This document shows, piece after piece, positions 1 through 12,329 of a stretch of DNA of 64,000 nucleotides; the first letter of the stretch is position 1, and every line of letters begins with the position of its first letter. Below the pieces are notes generated by a model, which was not told the origin of the DNA, searched no databases, and worked only from the letters and a program-made list of their open reading frames with translations. The stretch is from positions 2,181,629 to 2,245,628 of the forward strand of contig VZRG01000005.1 in the NCBI GenBank assembly GCA_013397435.1, read 5' to 3'. The position numbers and the translations under genes are program-made. The stretch is from Erythrocercus mccallii. Taxonomy: Eukaryota; Chordata; Aves; Passeriformes; Dicruridae.

Positions 1-450
1 GCACCGCGCCACGCCACACCACGGGCGGGACGTGCGGGGCTCTAGAATGCCGTGGGAAGGGGCCGGGAGCGGATCGGGAGCGGCTCCGTCCTGGAGCGCC
101 GGGCCCCTGGCACCCCTTCCCCACCCCCGTCCATCCCGAGGCGCGCCCGGCCGGCGGGGGACCCCGGGCAGCATCGGCCGGCCCCCACCGTCGGAGGTGC
201 CGCTCCCGCGGGAGCCCTGCCCTGCCCCGCCTCCCCCCGGGGGTCGGTACCGATCGCTGGATAGCGCCGCCGCAGTGAGCTCCCCGGTGGCGAAGGTACC
301 CGCGGCTCGGGCGAGCGGGGGGACAGAAGCCGGCGTGCCCGGGCCGTTCTGAAGCGGGCAGAGGGTTGTGCGGGGGGGCACGGCGGGAGGAGCCGCCTGT
401 GTCACCGCACCGCGCGCTCTGCTGGCGTGGGGACACTGTCTGCGGTCCAC
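1..450. promoter_or_regulatory. CpG-island edge, probable promoter/first-exon region
   Basis: This block is very GC-rich and dense in CpG from the first base, and the density falls off after about 430-450. It therefore looks like one flank of a CpG island whose remainder lies left of the window. In birds such islands usually mark promoters and first exons. No recognisable protein is encoded: the open frame at 32-352 on the plus strand is rich in P, G, A and R, as any frame in GC-rich DNA would be. A splice-donor-like GAAG/GTACCC lies near 295, so a noncoding first exon reading rightward is possible, but a gene reading leftward fits equally well. No TATA box is apparent. Call made from base composition only; gene identity and strand unknown. 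Confidence 0.65.
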
Positions 451-3400
451 GCCTATGGTGGGATGAGTTTCACTAAGCACACTGACCCCGGGGCTTTCTC
501 TACTGAAAAAGCACGATCGAGAGGGCTGCACGTACTCATTGAAAGGGACCGTCAGCTTGCAGTAAGGATGAGCTGACAGCTCGCTTTTACAGTGTGATGC
601 GGGTGAACCTCCGCTTCGGAAGATGAGTGTTTGGTGCAGCCTCCTGCGGGGGAACACCCGCCCTGCCACGGTCCTTGTCTCCTGTCTGCTGCCCACGCGG
701 AGTGCTGGAAAAGCAGCAGGCTGGGCTGACACGTGACTCCCACTGCTCCCCACCTCTGAAATCTGGTGCCTGAGAACACTGAGTTACTTAATCCAGGCTC
801 CTGACCCCTCTTCTGGGCAACGGGGCTGCCGATCTTTAAGGCTCACCACCCCTATCTCCCTGGAGAATACACCCCCACATTCCACCTTGCTGTGTCTTTG
901 CCTGCATCCCGATTTTGTGTCAAACGAGACTTTTGGACAAACGAGAACTGAGACGAACTTCTGGGAGCGCCCACCTGCATCAGCGGGGCACTGAAGCACA
1001 TACTAAGCAGCTGCGGGCTGAGAACATATTCACAACCCTCTGCTTCCAGGGGAGATTTTGTCTTTAAAATAGAAAAAAACCCCCATGATTCCCAAACTGC
1101 ACTCCCCCGCCCCCCTCCAAAAAAAAACCACCAAACCCATCCAAACACCCTGTTTGCCAGACCAGGCAGTAGTCCTACCCTGCTGACATTTTGTCCTAGG
1201 CTTTTTTGGGTCCGCTGTTGCTGGGGGCAGGGGACAAGCCGTAAGCGAAGCCCCAGCTCTGCAGTTGCCTATTCCATTCCCAGTGTCCCAGAGCCGTACC
1301 CGCCCCCCTCCCCTGGTTCCTCTTTCCTGTCTGCACCGCACAGCAGGGGGGGCAGGCACACCCCAGCCCCTCTGCCGCCGTTTGCATGTCTCTGCAATTA
1401 CTCTTAGCTGTAGAGCTTCATGTGCTCCTCATCTTTGCAGGATTTGATTGTCATGTGGCTCCTCCCTGCAAATGGCACGTTTTTAGGTAGTTCTCATGGA
1501 GGGAAGTGTACTGGTGCGCGGCTGCCACTCCTGTGTAGGCTTATATCGTCCTTGGGATCAGGGCCCTTTTGGTGGTCTAGACATAAAGTATGTCTAGAGT
1601 GATGTGTATTCTTCAGATAAGTCCTTAGATCAAAATGTATCTATTTCCATGGATGTTTTAAATTTTTGTGGAATTTTTTCCCTAATATTTATGTTTTATT
1701 ATTATTAATTTAATTGCTGCAACCTTTACTCATTTGTGTAGTGTCTGACAGGAAGCAGGGGTGTGTGCTCTGTTGCACTTTTTTCTCTGATGGAATAGAT
1801 ACCCTTCACATTAGTGCATCTTTTTCTCCCAGAAAACTCTTGAAGCTTTAACCTTGCAGCTTACTGCCATGTAATCGTAAAGCTGTGTTTTTCCTGCTAG
1901 AAATTTCTCATAGGAACTTGTCTCTTTGACATGATCCACTTACTGTTTTTTCCTTGTCAAGTGCAGGCTTGTTTTTCAATAAAAATAAAAGCAAAGAGCT
2001 AATTCTGAAATCCTTAGTCAGACAAAGCTTGCACAGAAATCAAGGGGAGTCTTGTCTTGGTGTAAAGATTGCAGGTTGAGGATCAAAATCATTATAATAA
2101 AACATTGTCGCAGGAGCAACATCTCCCACTTCAAAAATAAACATCTTTGCTCCAGTTAGCTATTTATGTAGCTGCAGGAGTCTATTGATTTAGGAAAGCT
2201 TTCTGGTGCACAGATGCTCTAAACCCTTAGCACTACTAAGAAGCAGCAAAGCTCAGGAGGAACAGGTTACAAGAGAAGTGTAATGTAAAACTCTGTTCTG
2301 CTCCTCGCAGTACTAAGGTAAAGCCTCTGGCTTACCTTCACCTGAAATGCCCCTTTGCCACATCTTTGCTCCATCCCATGCTCAGATGTTCCCAGCCAGG
2401 CTGCACAGCCAGTAGAATTAAACATTTGCCTGTGGTGGGAACACAGGGCTCCAGGGCCCGGCAAAGGCACTGAAGAACAAGGGATGCATCCCTGCTTGAG
2501 TATGATACACCTGTAGCTTCTCCCTCCTTGCCTAAGACACTCTTACAAGAGGGACTACGGAAGTTCTGGTAGTTGTTCCAAAATAAGCACACTAATCCAT
2601 CACCAGCTCAGATCAAGAGGCAGGGTAGGCAGAGAGAGGGGGAAAACATGCACAAGCAGCCTGAGTCAAACAGAGAATTTGTCATCATATTTTTATAAAT
2701 TTCCCAAATTTCCGTAGTAATGTAATCATCCCATTATACTTACGGTAGAAGAATACTTTCAGAGTTACTTTTGAGTACATTAGGTTACATTACATAAAAC
2801 AGAAAATTGAAAGTCTTTAAACAGTGTATTAAGTGTTTCCAAAGAGTTTGCCTCTAACGCCAATGAATAGCAAACCTGCAAACAGCAGAAAGAGTTGATT
2901 ACTTTTGAGTCTTGCAACTTATAGTACATAAAATTGCTTTTAAGGTACATTTCTAGGAAGTAGGCTGGTGACTTAAGGGGGAAAAGAGTTGGGCTTAAAA
3001 GTGTTAAAATTATTTTTGTGGGAGAAGATGGAGTCTTTCTCACTGCTTCTGCCATAGACTTTTCCTCACCAGGTGTGTAAAGAATTAAGTGCTTCGTTGA
3101 ATAATGGCCACCAGGAACCAGCCTATTTGGCCCCACCCAGAAGACATTGCTACTCTAACAAGAAATATACAAACTTGAGTCCACAAGCAAACTTTTTTCT
3201 CAAGGAAAGGCAAGTATGGTATTTCCGCACTAATGCAAACAGATGTTAACATAAAAGAAGCTGAAACAACAAATCACTCAGAGAAAATCTAAGTTGCTCA
3301 GCCTTTAATCTATTTAACATAAATAACTTCCATAACTATGGTGAATAGGGCGGTTGATCAGAAGTCCTAGTATGGAGGCTTGGAAGTCATGGTATGAAAT

Positions 3401-6400
3401 CTATTCATCTTACATCCCACGTCTCAAAAAATGGCAATATCTGTGTCTGATGTTCTGAGAAATGTCAATACACATAACTCCATTTAGTGGCCTTTTTACA
3501 TAGATCCCAGCTCTCTGCTGAAATGAAAATACTGTTTTGGCATAGGTGGAGGATACAAAAGTAGGTTGCATGTACTGAATCTGTACAGCAGCATTTAACA
3601 TCCTTTTGGGGGCAGGCCGATGTGGTAGTTCAGCCATCAGGCAACCCTCACAACATGTTCAGAGCTGCCTACTGATTACCCAGGCACTTCAAGCTCCTCT
3701 CCAAAAATCAGCAGGTGAACCCTGATTTATTTGCAGTACATGAGAGTAGGGTGAGTGCTGTATTACCCTTGTCAGAAGCTGGCAAACTCCATTTACCCAT
3801 TATAGTCCTGTGGACTCTTGTCTCTGAGCAGCAGAGCTTGACTTGAAAAGCCTTACAAAGACAAAGGGTGAGCTTGTGGTTGTGTTGGGGGCACACTTTG
3901 TAGATTTGGTTTTATTCTTGCCCTGAGCTGTGGGTACCATTGCCTTGCTCTCTTGTCAGCTGCCAGCCCTTTTCTCTGGAACAGAGAGATAATATTGCCT
4001 TGCTCTGCCATGTTTATTTGGGACCTAGACACCAGTGACCACAAAATAATCATACACAAAATGGGGCCCTGAACTTAGCTGAGAGATCAAGGCATAGCGA
4101 AAATGATTTGCCCACCTAGTACCACATGGGGCCACGTGCTTGGAGTAATAGCAGTGCTAAAAGCAGCAGACTGCAGTTCAGACCTTCAGAGGCTTGCCAG
4201 TTTCCCATGGGGCTTGGAGAAGAGACAGCTCTCTGCTTCCCTCCCTTTACTTTACAAAGGACTTTTTTTGGACCCTCTTGCAGCATGTGGGTCCAGCAAC
4301 CCCCTATGGGACAGGACCTAGGAAACTGTGAGAGAGATTTCTGTGTATGGCTACAAAGCTGCAGAGTAGCCCAGGGGACATCCCTTGTCATGTCCTATTC
4401 CTCCATCAGGGAATGATGGAGCTGGGCCATAGCAGCCGGCCTACAAAAAAATTAATTTATTATTACTGTAGGTTGTCTGAGTTGAATTGACTGAATCTAA
4501 GGGGTCAATGCTCATCATTTCCAATGGGTCTGCCCATTCATTTAACAGTAGAAAATGACCAGGGAGGGATCACAACTGCCACCATCACATAGACTGCTTC
4601 TTGTGCTTTCCCGTAAAGTTTCATGTACAATGTTTGTAAGAAAGAGCCCTTTGTATGCCACCTGCCCTCCAAAATGCAAATCTTCCACTTAAAATGAGAG
4701 CAGTGGGCAGCCTGCAGACTACAGGTGATATAAACCGGAGTTCAGGAGCTCATGATATCATAAAATGGAATACAAACTGCAATGTTGGCATTTAAATTGA
4801 GTTCTCTGAACAAGTGCTTTGGAATTGTTCATAAGCAAGGGGTTCCAGTAAAAATGTGACTAATGCCATTAGTCATCAGAAGTGGCCCTTCTGCACTGCC
4901 ACAGCCACAAGTGGCAGAGTTCCCGTTACCTTCAGCAGGAGTAGGTTATGTTTCTACGAGATTTACTGCCTGTACCTATCATGTCAAAACCATCAAGGTC
5001 CACAGTATGTGAAAAGTAGTGCTTGATAGCAGAAGGAAGGACTGTTTTGGAATAGGAGGAAGCTGATGTGAAAGGGCCAATAAAAGAGTGCATTAAATGG
5101 TGATGCCTCTTTTGAAAGGAAATTCACAGGCATCTGGGGCCATTATGTTTCATATCCCAGCAATCAGGAAATTAACCTTTAATCCTTCTCTGTTGACCTC
5201 CTCTCCTTTCTCTTTTTCTGTCATTCATTCTTTTTTTCCTAATGACTGGAGAAGATACAGTCTTATGATTTATGCTTCCACAGGCTACAGTCTTCCTCCT
5301 TCCTATATCTTCCCAAGTGCTTCAATGTCTGTGTTCACTCAACTCTAGAAAAAGTCAAAGCTTCCCTCAGATTTACTTCCATGTCATACTTACCAACACC
5401 TGAATTGTTTATGCTTCATTTATTCCAAACCCCGTGTTACCTAATTACCCCTGACCTAGGAATAAATCTTACTCCCATCTTTGCTGTCACCTGGAAGCAG
5501 GCAAAGCACTGCATGTGTTGGGAGCCCTCTGCTTCAAGGAGAGGTTGGACCCTTTGGACTTGCACAGTGTGATGCTGCGCAGGGAGTACATAGAAATACA
5601 CCACGACCCTGTTACAAAACCAAAATCAGGAGTAGGAGTCGCCTCTAACATCGCATCCCGAGGGAGAGGAATGACGGAATGAATGACTGTTTCACCCTCT
5701 GATCCCAGGGAGGTCTGGCAGATAAAGCATCAGATAATAGGTTTCAAAAAAAAAAGTGTGACAACATCACTTCTAAGAACAGAATGGTGACTATAAGGCC
5801 AACAAACAATGGTTGCAACTTCTCAGGGCTATGATGACTGCAGACAAAATCCCTGTGAAATGCTGTGAGTTAGCAATATTAGCTTTATCAGGAAAAGAAC
5901 TAGGAGAGTGAGACATGGCTTCTTGTCATGGAAAATGGAAATTCTGTCTGAGTAAATTCTGAGCAGCCTTTGCCTGCAGAGCAATTGAAAGTCCTGAGTC
6001 ATCACACTGAATTGTAAGCTGCTGGCTGCAAATCCAGCACTGAATTCCCACCTATGTTCACTGCATGTATTGGAAAACAAATTTTGCTGACATGGCTGCA
6101 TTTCACTGCATGCCAAAATGTGAATTTCTCATATGTTTTTGTTTTCCTTGGAGGTTCCCCTCCCTGCCTTGGGTCCTGCCTCTTACTAAGACTGGCATAA
6201 CTAGCCCTCAGACCATTGTGTTCAGGTATATGGTGAGTTGGTTCTTGCCTACACACCTGTTTTTCAGCTTTTTTACCTGAAGAAACCAAAGGTCCTTCCC
6301 TTTAAGCCTCGCTAAAGTCACACTGCTACTGTTCAGCAGCTCTGGAGTCACCCTGAAGCTGTGTGCTGATTTAGCCTTGAGGGATGGCTTTTCTTCCAGA

Positions 6401-7880
6401 ACAATCTAAGTTCTTGCCCAGAGAAATGATGACTGTGTGGGCACCACCTGCAGTTCCTGATGGCTGGCCCAGCTTTGCAAGGAAGAGATATTGGGAAGAG
6501 GTGATTTTTTCAGGTTACTGGATAGGAGTGTGCTCAGCATGATGGAGAGTAGGAGTCTGCTTCCCCACCAGAGCTGCACCGTCGCTGCTTGTCCCCTGCT
6601 CTTGTGCAGACCCTGCCAGCTCACAAGGCACTGTTCAATTTTTTTCCTCTGGGTCCTGTCAGAGGATTTGCTGCTATTTGCAGAGTGCTGCTCTGAATCT
6701 TCTGGGGAGGTGTAGTTTTAGCTGGTGTTTGCCAGCCACATGAGGCGACTGTCTCCCCCTCCCTGGCTGTGGCAGCACTCTTTGCTTTTTGGTGGGTGCT
6801 CCTGTCCCTGCAGGAACTGCAGCAGTGGCACATATGTGTGGGACAAAAGGGTGTCTCCTGCTCTGTCTGGGACCACGAGTGCTCAAGGGATGGCATGTCA
6901 AGAAGCTGGTAATAGAAATAAATGAAGGCGAACCCCCTCCCATTGTCCACAGAGGCTATTTTTGGTGCAACTATTTTAAGGGTTGTTCTCCTGGCATTCC
7001 ACATCCTGACATTTCAGCACATTTGCCTCACCTACTGTCTGCATTACCGGGTTTTCAGCTACAGATCATCCCTATCAAGCCACTGCAGTGATTTTTTTAT
7101 GCCCTATCTGTGTTGTACACACAGTGTCATCAGCACCTTTTATTTGTAAAACAATAACTCCAGGAATAAAAGGGGCGGATCCACTCTCCCCTGCCCCCAG
7201 CACTTACAAGCCTCAGCATCATTTTAATATTCAATGTATGATGGCCTAGTCGAGCAAAACACACTTTGTGCAGGAGCTGTTTAATAAAATAAAAACATCC
7301 TCCAAAGTGACCCACATGGCAGGGGTAATTTAGTATGCTGCTCTTTGTGCTTTCTGTCTTTTGCTGTTTACAGATATTTTTTTCCTCATCTGTTTGCACA
7401 GGGAATAGATGCTGACGTTGTCCTTTTCATGAATAAATCTCTTTTTAGCATGTTGGGCAGCACAATAAAAAATTATCAAACAAATTAGAGCCTGAACCTG
7501 CAACCTTTTCTGATGAAAAGAAAACCTGTTTGTGGGCCAACTCTCTGGCTTACAAGGGGCTTTTTCTGGAGGAAGAGCTGCTCACGTGAGCTCTGTACGT
7601 ACAAGGTCTCAGAATTTTTGTGCTGCAGATCTTGACTGTCAGCCAAAGCTGGAGGTGGCTCAGCAAAGGGAATAAAGGTGGTTGTCAGAGATGAGTCTCA
7701 ATTTCCTCTTCCTCTGCCACCTGCTGCATTGGAAGGACCAAAGGTTGCTGTAATTTATACCATGGCTTAAAGTCTTGGTGGAACGGTTTGCCTCCAAAGC
7801 AAGAATTATGTCTGTGGTAGCTTTTGCAGCAGGAGAAATTTTTAATGGTGCCTCCAAAATGGCATAGATTGCAAAGCAGA
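451..7880. other. Noncoding stretch, no gene recognised
   Basis: I see no supported exon, RNA gene or identifiable transposon here. Composition drifts from moderately GC-rich (to about 1450) to AT-rich around 1600-1720. A C-rich then A-rich tract lies at 1101-1150. A polypyrimidine/AG acceptor-like sequence ends near 1440, without a convincing donor after it. Open frames of 60-127 codons occur on both strands, overlap one another, and show no family resemblance or conserved motif; they look like chance frames. Confidence 0.6.
1101..1150 (+). repeat. A/C-only low-complexity tract
   Basis: Almost every base on the plus strand is C or A: a C-rich half followed by an A9 run and short CCA/AAACC motifs. 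It is one of four such amino/keto-skewed tracts in the window (the others are 10225-10398, 32795-32853 and 35159-35219). Confidence 0.7.
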
Positions 7881-7937
7881 TTGATGGGAAGAAGTGCCCA
7901 CAAAGTGCCCAGCCTTGTGGGCACTTCTTCCTATCAA
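7881..7937. other. Near-perfect 23-bp inverted repeat (hairpin)
   Basis: The left arm at 7881-7903 and the right arm at 7915-7937 are complementary over 23 positions, with one G-T wobble (7886 against 7932) and an 11-base loop. The core of the arm reads GAAGAAGTGCCCACAA. Pairing stops abruptly outside the arms. AAGTGCCCA occurs twice on the plus strand (7892-7900 and 7903-7911) and GGGCACTT once in the right arm, which suggests local template switching created the structure. As RNA it would fold strongly on either strand, but the stem lacks the extra lower helical turn usual for a Drosha-processed pri-miRNA. Structure is seen directly; function is unknown. Confidence 0.85.
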
Positions 7938-9814
7938 AAAATACGAAGGCAGCAGCTGAGCCTCAGGTACCCTCGGAGCTGTTGGTGTCTGGAGGCTGAG
8001 TGTCTGAAAGAGAGGCACTTCCCTACATTGCTCTTCTGCCATTAGCCATGGGGAGCTTCCTCTGACCTGCTGTGTCTGTCCTTGTGTTCAGAGCTAACTC
8101 CAGCGATTCCCAGCTCCAAGTTACAATGTTTTCATTTGGCTATGTCCAAGCTACAGAAGGCAGATGGCAAGGAATGGTCAGGACATGGCATGTATTGCCC
8201 CAAGTGCCATCCATTAAGCTTCCCTCTTCCCTCCTGCCTTCAGTGGGAGAGGACTTGTGCCCATCCTTGTGCGGGTGTTGAGGGACCAGCACAATGCAAA
8301 TGCTTATGACCTGCATCCTTACCAACTCAGCTGGAAGTGGATACCCTGGCTAGAGCAGTTTGCCTGGCTCAGAAATGCCACCCAGGTTCAGCCAGGGGAT
8401 TTTGTGCATAAATCAGGAGGTTGTACAGGAAAACATCTGAGAGGCAGCAGAGCTCTGCCACTGAGGTTGTCCCCAGCACATGCCAGCTGCCCAGGCAGTA
8501 CAAGGGTCCCCAAATGAGCTTGCAGGATGAGCAAAGCATCTCTTCCTGTGCAGGAGAGATGCCTTCTCAGGGGTCTTAGTCCACAGAGCATCCATCCATG
8601 GGTTGTTTGCTGCCTGGTGCCCCCTACTCTGGCACACCTTTTGCTAGGCTCCTCCTCTGCATGGTGAGGAACAGCTTCAGCTTTTTCAGCCTTTCAAAAG
8701 AGGAAAATTGTGTTCCCAGAGATGATTCTCAGTTCACAGGGAATTCACAGGGTTGTGGACACTGACTGCCCAGAGGTGGAAATAACAGGATAGGAAGTGT
8801 GTGTACACAGAAATATTTTTATCAATGGATGAATTGTAGTAGGTGCAATGATAAAAAATTAAAACCTGGTATGACCAACCCAAGCTCTCAGCAGCCTGGC
8901 TCCCACTGTGCTGAAAATGGTATCAGCCTAAGTCTTTTATGAGCTGAAGACAACCAGGTATGCAAAACTCTGCTTGGTATCTTCCCTTGGCTCCAGAAAG
9001 AATAGTCAATAAGGCCTTTGTGTTGTGCCTGGCAAGGAAATGACAAAAACAACTGCAAATTCAGCCGAGAAAAGCCCTGCAAGGGTAAAGATGATAGGAT
9101 TTCAACTAAGCAGCAGAACTGCACTTTGGTATGAATAACTTTATAGTCTAATTTGCCAATGCATGCAGGAAACGTGGTGCTACCAGCTAGTGTTGGTTGA
9201 GTGTATCCAACAGCAGCCAGCAGCCTGTGGACACCAGTTTTGACCCATGTTGGTGGTTAGGAGAGTTTTAAAGGGTAACCAAGAAAATGACAGCAAAATT
9301 CTATGAAACAATGCTAGTTTTACAGAACCAGATAGGCAAGATGGATTATTTAGTAGGGGAAAAAAAGGAAATAAAACCCAGAAGGTAATAATTCAGTGAC
9401 AGCTGACTGGACGTATGTCAGAATGGGAGGCTAATTGAAGAGTCATTTCTGCAAATACCCAAGATGCAAACAAAACCAAGAGTCTCCTGCTGCCAAAGGT
9501 CTTCAGGCACTGAAGTCCGGAAGCAGAGTCATCAGAGCCTCTCTGTAGAAGAAATAAACAGGCCCCCAGATCTGACCGCTGCCACCCAGAAAAATCTGTC
9601 TCTCTCCTCTGAAGGGGCCATCAGGGCCCCTAAGAGCATGAAGGAGGTTAGTCATGGTGGTTGTGTCCAAGGCCTGAAGGCTGCTCTCATTTCTTCTTGC
9701 TTCCTCTGCTCCTCGGTATAACACGTTTAATCTCTGTATGAAGCAAAGGATGTTCATGTTTGCCTGAAGCACATATTTCAAAAAGACTTTAATAATTCAT
9801 TGAAATAATTAAGG
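7938..9814. other. Noncoding stretch, no gene recognised
   Basis: Nothing identifiable. Composition is mixed and open frames up to 92 codons overlap on both strands without family resemblance. Confidence 0.55.
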
Positions 9815-10224
9815 GTGAGGAAATCCATAACTTTCTGTGGCAGTTTGTTCCCACTGCCCATCAACCCTAGTGCTAAAATGTGTGCTGCATTTCCGATTAA
9901 ACAGGTCTGATCTCACCATCCAGTCTTTGATATTTGCTGTCCTTTTCCTCCATGAGATTAAAAGAGCTCCTATATGCCCAATATTTTTCCTCCCTTAGAG
10001 TGGAAAAACTGCTGTCCATCAAATCATTCCTCAGTCATCTTTCTGATGAGCTAGACAGATAGAACTCCCAGCCTTCCATCAGAGAATCACTCCCTGCTTG
10101 TCCAGTTGGTTTGGAGCGCTCTTCTTTACATCTTTGCTGATTTTTTCCAAAAACTTCTGATAACATGGATGTCAGAAATACACTCACTATTCCCAGTTTA
10201 GTTTCATCAGTGCCGCTTACAGAT
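9815..10224 (-). mobile_element. Ancient, strongly decayed CR1 3' fragment
   Basis: Read on the minus strand this stretch follows the 3' part of an old CR1 type known from turtles, crocodilians and birds. Landmarks on the plus strand, in the expected order, are: the block around TTTCTGTGGCAGTTTGTTCC (near 9831), a GATTAAAAGAGCTCCTATAT block (near 9956), a GATGAGCTAGACAGATAGA block (near 10046), and CATCAGTGCCGCTTACAGA (near 10206), which corresponds to the usual 'caccagtgccaaatacaga'. Divergence is high and no reading frame survives. A G/T low-complexity tract interrupts or ends the copy at 10225. Family assignment rests on remembered consensus order; the exact left limit is approximate. Confidence 0.72.
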
Positions 10225-10398
10225 GGGGGGGGGGGTGTTTGTTTGGGGTTTTTTGGGTTGTTTGGTTGGTTGATTTTTTCTGGATTTTTTAGGGTTTTTT
10301 GTTTGGTTGAGGGGTTTTGTTTGGTTGGTTGGTTTTGTTTGTTTGTTTGTTGGTTGGTTGGGTTTTGTTGTTTTTTGTTTGTTTGTTTGTTTGTTTTT
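10225..10398 (+). repeat. G11 run followed by G/T-only low-complexity tract (TTTG/TTGG)n
   Basis: An 11-base G run (10225-10235) is followed by about 160 bases composed almost entirely of G and T, with (GTTT)n, (GGTT)n and homopolymer T segments. Several GGG/GGGG runs close together at the left end make a G-quadruplex on the plus strand plausible. On the minus strand it reads as an A/C-rich tract. The frames through it encode only low-complexity peptides and are not genes. Confidence 0.9.
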
Positions 10399-12329
10399 AA
10401 TAGATAGCTGTTTCATCCTTGGCTATTGGGGTCCCAGGATTTCTCTGAGGGACCCATCCCAGGCTGTAGATATTTTTTTCTAGAAGCATTGAGCATTTGC
10501 ACTTCACTTTGTGCTACTTGTCCTCACAGCCACCACTTCTTTTTCAAGATACAGATCCCTTCTCCTCCAATATTGGAGCTGGCTCACCCATTCTTTGCTG
10601 AGAGTCCCATTCAGTCAGTTGCTTAATCTTGGCCCTTTATTTTTTTAGTGTCTGTTACACTGTGAGAGCAAAGGGATTCCAGGGGCATAGATTAACAGCT
10701 CTTATTGATTCCCTTCCTCATACAGACAACACTAAACAGCAAACATGAAGTGCAGGAATAGCCAGAGAGAAACTGAGCACAGAGAGCATTGCACGATGTC
10801 CGCATCACCCAGCAAAGGATCTCTTTGAACAAACAAGGTTAGCCAGAAATCCAGAGGGACTTTGCAGGACAGTTTAGGTCTTTGGGTCACAGGGGAAAAA
10901 ACTGGCAATGTGGTTTGGGATTAGGGCTGGGAAGCACAGCTCTTTTCAAGAAAACAGGAATAGTTTGCTTTGTGGATAAGCACAAGAGATTCTGAGGGAA
11001 CAAGTTTTGAGAAATTTTGTGCTGAAAATTTTTTGAGCAATTTACACCAAGACATTTCTTCCAACATACAGGAGGCAACCTGTGTGAATATATTTGTGAT
11101 TACATGATCAGTGAAGGCTGTACATGAAGCAAAATCTTTGCCAGTGCTGTTAGAGATAATGGCATTAGGGAGAAATCCCAAGCAGGGATAATTACTCAGT
11201 GTTTAGTATGCATGGTTATGCAAGCTGCCAAAAAAGTAGTGAGTGTGAATACCTCCAAGGAAGGACTTTTCTTAATGATTATTTTGTTGTATCACCATCA
11301 TGCATTTGTTTGCTTGCAAAGGTGGGGTGTGTGCTGTTTATTTCCCTCAACTGATGTACAAAAGGAATAAATAAACCTTGGCAAGCTGCAGTGAGGAAAG
11401 ATGGGCAAGTCAATAAATCACAAAGTCATTAAGAGCAGGGAGCAGGTTTTTTATTGCATTGTGAAATGCACAGGAAGTACACAGGCATAAGTCCAGTCAC
11501 ATGCATATTAAGAGATGAGCCATTGCATTCTGAAGATTAATATTTAGTGAACAAGCCTCGTAAAAGAAGACATTAAAGGAGTCAAAATTAGAGGCTGTGA
11601 AGAGGTAATTGCTTGCTGTGACCACAGACTTCACAATGGAGCTGGTTTCCACACACAGTGGAGTTTGATGTCTCATTCATTATTAGTCCATGGTGTTGTG
11701 GAGCTGTGGAGCAGGATTGCACTGTAGTGCAGCCTTGGTCACTTCACTTGCTTGGCTGAGTGACATGAGGTGGTGGAGAAGGGGGCAAGAGGAGTCTTCA
11801 TCCCCACCTCCAGAAAAACAGAGTCCTTCACTCCCCAGAGTCCATACCAGATGGATTAAAGTAGGTAAACAAGAAACAGAGTCTTCTCCCTTCTTCCCCA
11901 GCCCCCCTGCCAAGGACTTCAGGTACAGCAGAGCAAAGGAGGAAGGCCAATGGGAAGTGGGGGTGCCCATCCTCAGGGTTACTGTGTCTGGTTGAGGTGT
12001 CCAACAAGTGCAGCAGCAATGCAGCCTGCAGAGCATCTGGGTGCTCCAAAGAAACTGGTGATGTGCAGCTTGTTAGAAGGAAACTAGAAGCAACAGCCAA
12101 GAGGGTAAAATGCTTGCAGGTTATGTCAAAAGGCACCTTAGTACCTGGTTACAGTAAAGATATTTCCAGTTATCAGAAAATGTTTTAAAAGGAAATTAAA
12201 TCAGGCTGAAGGTAAGCAGCTGGACAGACTGTCAACAATGTCCTTAAAAAGTGCAGGTTGTGTCCACACCAGGGAAAGCAGAAGAGCAAACAGGTGGAAA
12301 CCCATAGTAAAAGCAGCCAAAATGGATTT
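10399..12329. other. Noncoding stretch, no gene recognised
   Basis: No recognisable gene, RNA or repeat. The part from about 12040 to 12330 could be further decayed sequence of the retrotransposon remnant that follows, but similarity there is too weak to claim. Confidence 0.5.

Noticed and set aside
32..352. 106-codon frame in the CpG island as a first coding exon
   Set aside because: P/G/A/R-rich peptide expected from any frame in GC-rich DNA; no known N-terminus recognised and an overlapping frame exists in another phase.
10165..10416. Frames encoding W/F/G-rich or K/Q/T/N-rich peptides
   Set aside because: They are translations of the G/T low-complexity tract, not genes.
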